In this document: positions 61,201 to 64,000 of the stretch, piece after piece | Layout of the letters: every line of letters begins with the position of its first letter | Position numbering within the stretch: position 1 is the first letter of the stretch | Assembly (NCBI GenBank): GCA_031772625.1 | Contig: CM062804.1 | Span: 1,021,371,208 to 1,021,435,207 of the forward strand | Direction of reading: 5' to 3' | Length of the DNA stretch: 64,000 bases | Source: Pinus tabuliformis | Taxonomy: Eukaryota > Streptophyta > Pinopsida > Pinales > Pinaceae | The notes under the pieces: generated by a model | What the model was told of the DNA's origin: nothing | Database searches by the model: none | What the model saw: the letters and a program-made list of their open reading frames with translations, nothing else | Program-made: the position numbers and the translations under genes

Positions 61201-64000
61201 TTCAATTAATCCCTTTAATAAACACTCAAAAAAAGTTACAGAACTCTTTTTAAAATGTTATGAAATTCTTAGGCTTTAGGGTTTAGTGTATATGGTATAG
61301 GGTTTAGGGTTTTGGGTGTAGGGTTTAGGGTTTAAAATTCTATAAAATGATTAGGGTTTAAGGATTATGGTTTAGAGTTTATAACAATTTAGTAAATGCT
61401 TTTAATAAACACTTCAACAAAAAGTTACAAAAAACTCGTTTAAATGTTATAAAATGTTTAGTGTTTAAGGTTTAGGGACAATTTAGTAAATAATTTGAAT
61501 AAAAACTTTAATAAAAATTACCAAATGCTTGTTAAAATATTATATAATTCTTAGGTTTTAGGGTTTATAACACTTTAGTAAATTGTTTTAATCAACCCTT
61601 AAACAAAGTTACAAAAGGCTTATTAAAATGTTATACAATGCTTAGGGTTTAGCATTTAGGGTTTAGGGTTTTAAAAAGCTACAAAATGCATGTTAAAATG
61701 TAATAAAATGCTTAGGGTTTAGGGTTTATAAAAGTTTAGTAAATTCATTTAATAAATACTTAAATAAAAGTTACAAAACGCTTGTGGGTTTAAATTTTTA
61801 TAAAATTCTTAGGGCTTAGGGTTTGGGGTGTGGAGTTTAAGGTTTAGGGTTTGGGCTTATGGTTTAGTGTTTATAACGCTTTTTAATTTTTTTTTAAAAA
61901 TACTAGTGTTAGGGTTTGGGGTTTAGGGTTGAGGGTTTAGGGTTTAGGTTTTATAACACTTTAGTAAGTGCTTTTAATAAACTCTTAAGAAAAATTTACA
62001 AAATGCTTTTTAAAATGTTATAAAATGATCAGGGATTACGATTTAGGGTGTAAGGTTTAGGGTTTGGGGTTTATGGTTTAATGTTTAGGGTTAGGGTTTA
62101 GGGTTTATAACACTTTATTAAATTATTTTAATGAACACTAAAATAAAAGTTAGAGAATGTTTTTTAAAAGGTTATAAAATGCTTAGGGTTTAGAGTTTAG
62201 GGATTTAGGTTTCGGGTTTACGGTTTAGCGTTGAGGGTTTAGGAGTTTGGTTTTATAAAAGTTTGGTAAATGATTTTAACAAACACTTAAACAAAACTTA
62301 AAAAATATTGTTAAAATGTTATAAAATGCTTAGGTTTTATAACACTTTAGTGAATGCTTTTAACAAACACTTAAAAAAAGCTTACAAGATGTTCTTCAAA
62401 ATGTTATAAAATGCTTAGGGTTTAGGGTTAGGTTTTATTGTTTTTTATTTGTAATAGTTTAGTAATTGATTATAGTAAGAACTTTAAAAAAGTTACAAAA
62501 TGCTTGTTAAAATGTGATAAATTGTTGTGGGTTTAGGCTTTAGGCTTTAAAATGTTCTAAAATTCTTAGGGTTCATGGTTTAGGTTTTAGAACACTTCGG
62601 TAAATTATTTTAATAAACACTTAAAAAAAGTAACAAATCGCCTTTTAAAATGTTATTATATACTTAGGATTTAGATTTTAGGGTTTAGGTTTAGGGTTTA
62701 TAATAGTTTATTAAATGATTTTAATAAACACTTAAAAAAGTTACGAAATGCTTTTTAAAATGTTATAAATTTCTTAGGGTAGAGGACTTAGGTTCTAGGG
62801 TTTAGGGTTTACAGTTTAGGGTTTAGGATTTAGAACACCTTAGTAAATTATTTTAACAAACACTTAAATAAAATTTACAAAATGATTTCAAATGTTATAA
62901 AATGCTTAGAGTTTAGGGTTTAGGGTCTAGGATTTAGAGTAGAGGGTTTAGGGTTAAGGGTTTCAGGTTTAGAGTTCAATGTTTAGGGTTTGGTGTTTAG
63001 AGTTTAGGGTTTATAAAACACTAGTAAATTATTTTAATAAACACTTAAATGAAAATGAAAAAAAGAAATCTAAATGTTATAGAATTCTTAAGGTTTAGGG
63101 TTTAGGGTTTAGGTTTGGTGTTTAGGGTTTAAGGTTTAGGGTTTTCATTTAAGGTTTAGCGTTTAGGGATTATGATTTAGGGTTTATATTTTGGGGTTTA
63201 GTATTTAGGGTTTAGGTTTTATAATACTTTAGTAAATTCTTTTGATAAACTAAAAGTTTCAAAACACTTTTTAAAATGTTATAAAATGATTAGGATTTAG
63301 GGTTTGGGGTTTAGGGTTAAGGGATAACTGTTTGGCATATGGGGTTTAGGGTTTAGGGTTTATGGTTTCGTAACTTCTTTTAATAAACAATTAAATAAAG
63401 GTTACACAATGCTTTTCAAAATGTTATAAAATACATAGGGTTTAGGTTTGGGGTTTGGAGTTTAGGGTTTAAATTTTATAACACTTTACAAAATGCTTTT
63501 AATAAACACTTAAATAAAATTTACAAAATGATTTCTAAGATGTTATAAAATGCTTAGGGTTTAGGGTTTAGTGTATAGGGTTTATGGTTTAGGGATTATA
63601 AAATGCTTAAGGATTAGGATTTAGGGTTTGGGGTTGAGCATTTAACGTTTATAACACTTTGTAAATGCTTTTAGTAAACATTTAAATAAAAGTTACAAAA
63701 CACTTTTTTAAATGTTCTAAAATTTTTAGGGTTTAGGGTTTAGGGTTTAGGGTATTGGTTTTGGGGTTTAGGGATTAGGTTTGTCTGTTTAGGGTTTATG
63801 GTTTATAACATTTTCGTAAATGCTTTTAGTAAAAAAATAATTTTTTTTTTACAAAATGCTTCTTAAAATTTTATCAAATGCTTAGGGTTTAGTGTTTTAG
63901 AAAGTTACAAAATGCTTGTTAAAATGTAATAAAATGCTTAAGGTTTAGGGTTTATAACTTTAGTAAATGATTTTAATAAACACTTAAAAAAAGTTAGAAA
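49275..64000 (+). repeat. Composite telomere-motif satellite array
   Basis: About 14.7 kb made of alternating parts: an AT-rich cassette of about 80 bp and a variable run of TTTAGGG-like heptamers. The cassette has conserved boxes in fixed order: ACACTTTAGTAAAT, TTTTAATAAACACTTAAA, AAAGTTACAAAACACTT, then AATGTTATAAAATGCTTAGGG-type tail (last box 20 bases or so), whose end is already telomere-like. Heptamer runs vary from one to more than twenty and carry many variants (TTTATGG, TTTAGTG, TTTGGGG, TTTACGG). All cassettes and heptamers are in one orientation. The array continues past the window end. I did not count the cassettes exactly; there are on the order of a hundred. Confidence 0.93.
63725..63752 (+). 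repeat. Perfect (TTTAGGG)4 run
   Basis: Four consecutive perfect heptamers, the longest perfect run I noticed. Most runs hold one to three perfect copies before a variant, so this is not a functional terminal telomere tract within the window. Confidence 0.8.

Noticed and set aside
49275-64000. Absence of open reading frames over more than 14 kb, taken as possible evidence for selection against coding.
   Set aside because: A 7-base repeat of TTTAGGG places TAG in every forward frame and TAA in every reverse frame within 21 bases, so frames are closed for a trivial reason.
49275-64000. Regularly spaced repeats resembling a CRISPR array.
   Set aside because: The repeats and spacers are both repetitive, unit length is variable, the spacers are telomere heptamers, there are no cas genes, and the context is a plant genome.

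Overview
This window looks like nuclear DNA from a large, repeat-rich land-plant genome, probably near a chromosome end or in a large interstitial telomere-like block. The evidence is: Arabidopsis-type TTTAGGG motifs on the + strand throughout the last 14.7 kb; plant LTR-retrotransposon signatures (two primer-binding sites matching initiator tRNA-Met, and Ty3/gypsy gag and reverse-transcriptase remnants); very AT-rich intergenic DNA; and no intact host gene, rRNA, tRNA, CRISPR array or bacterial-style operon. The species cannot be named from the sequence.

Layout. Three segment families repeat. Unit A (about 5.5-5.9 kb) occurs at 1-5925 (A0), 19675-25209 (A1) and 32345-37753 (A2). Unit D (about 5.0 kb) occurs at 5926-7837 (D0, truncated), 37754-42769 (D1) and 42770-47762 (D2). 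Unit X (about 7.3 kb) occurs at about 12303-19674 (X1) and 25210-32344 (X2). The order is A0-D0-[gypsy LTR fragment 7838-12076]-X1-A1-X2-A2-D1-D2, then 1.5 kb of single-copy AT-rich DNA, then the telomere-motif satellite from 49275 to the end. X1-A1 and X2-A2 form a 12.67 kb tandem pair that is almost identical apart from a microsatellite and a few substitutions. A0 and D0 are clearly more diverged.

Coding content is all decayed transposon. A minus-strand gypsy fragment keeps one complete LTR of about 3.36 kb, its primer-binding site and the first 238 codons of gag. X carries a second, heavily frameshifted gypsy gag with a short reverse-transcriptase remnant, and a short copia-like LTR with its own primer-binding site. 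A carries a reverse-transcriptase YVDD relic. These genes no longer work together.

Two points deserve most attention. First, 25210-27745, at the junction of the 12.67 kb duplication, is a fine-grained interleaving of two unrelated sequences (the start of X and the start of D). That is what a faulty consensus would produce, so the tandem duplication may be a false or haplotypic duplication. Second, 49275-64000 is a composite satellite in which an AT-rich cassette of about 80 bp alternates with short, degenerate runs of TTTAGGG, all in one orientation. I found no convincing new protein-based system.
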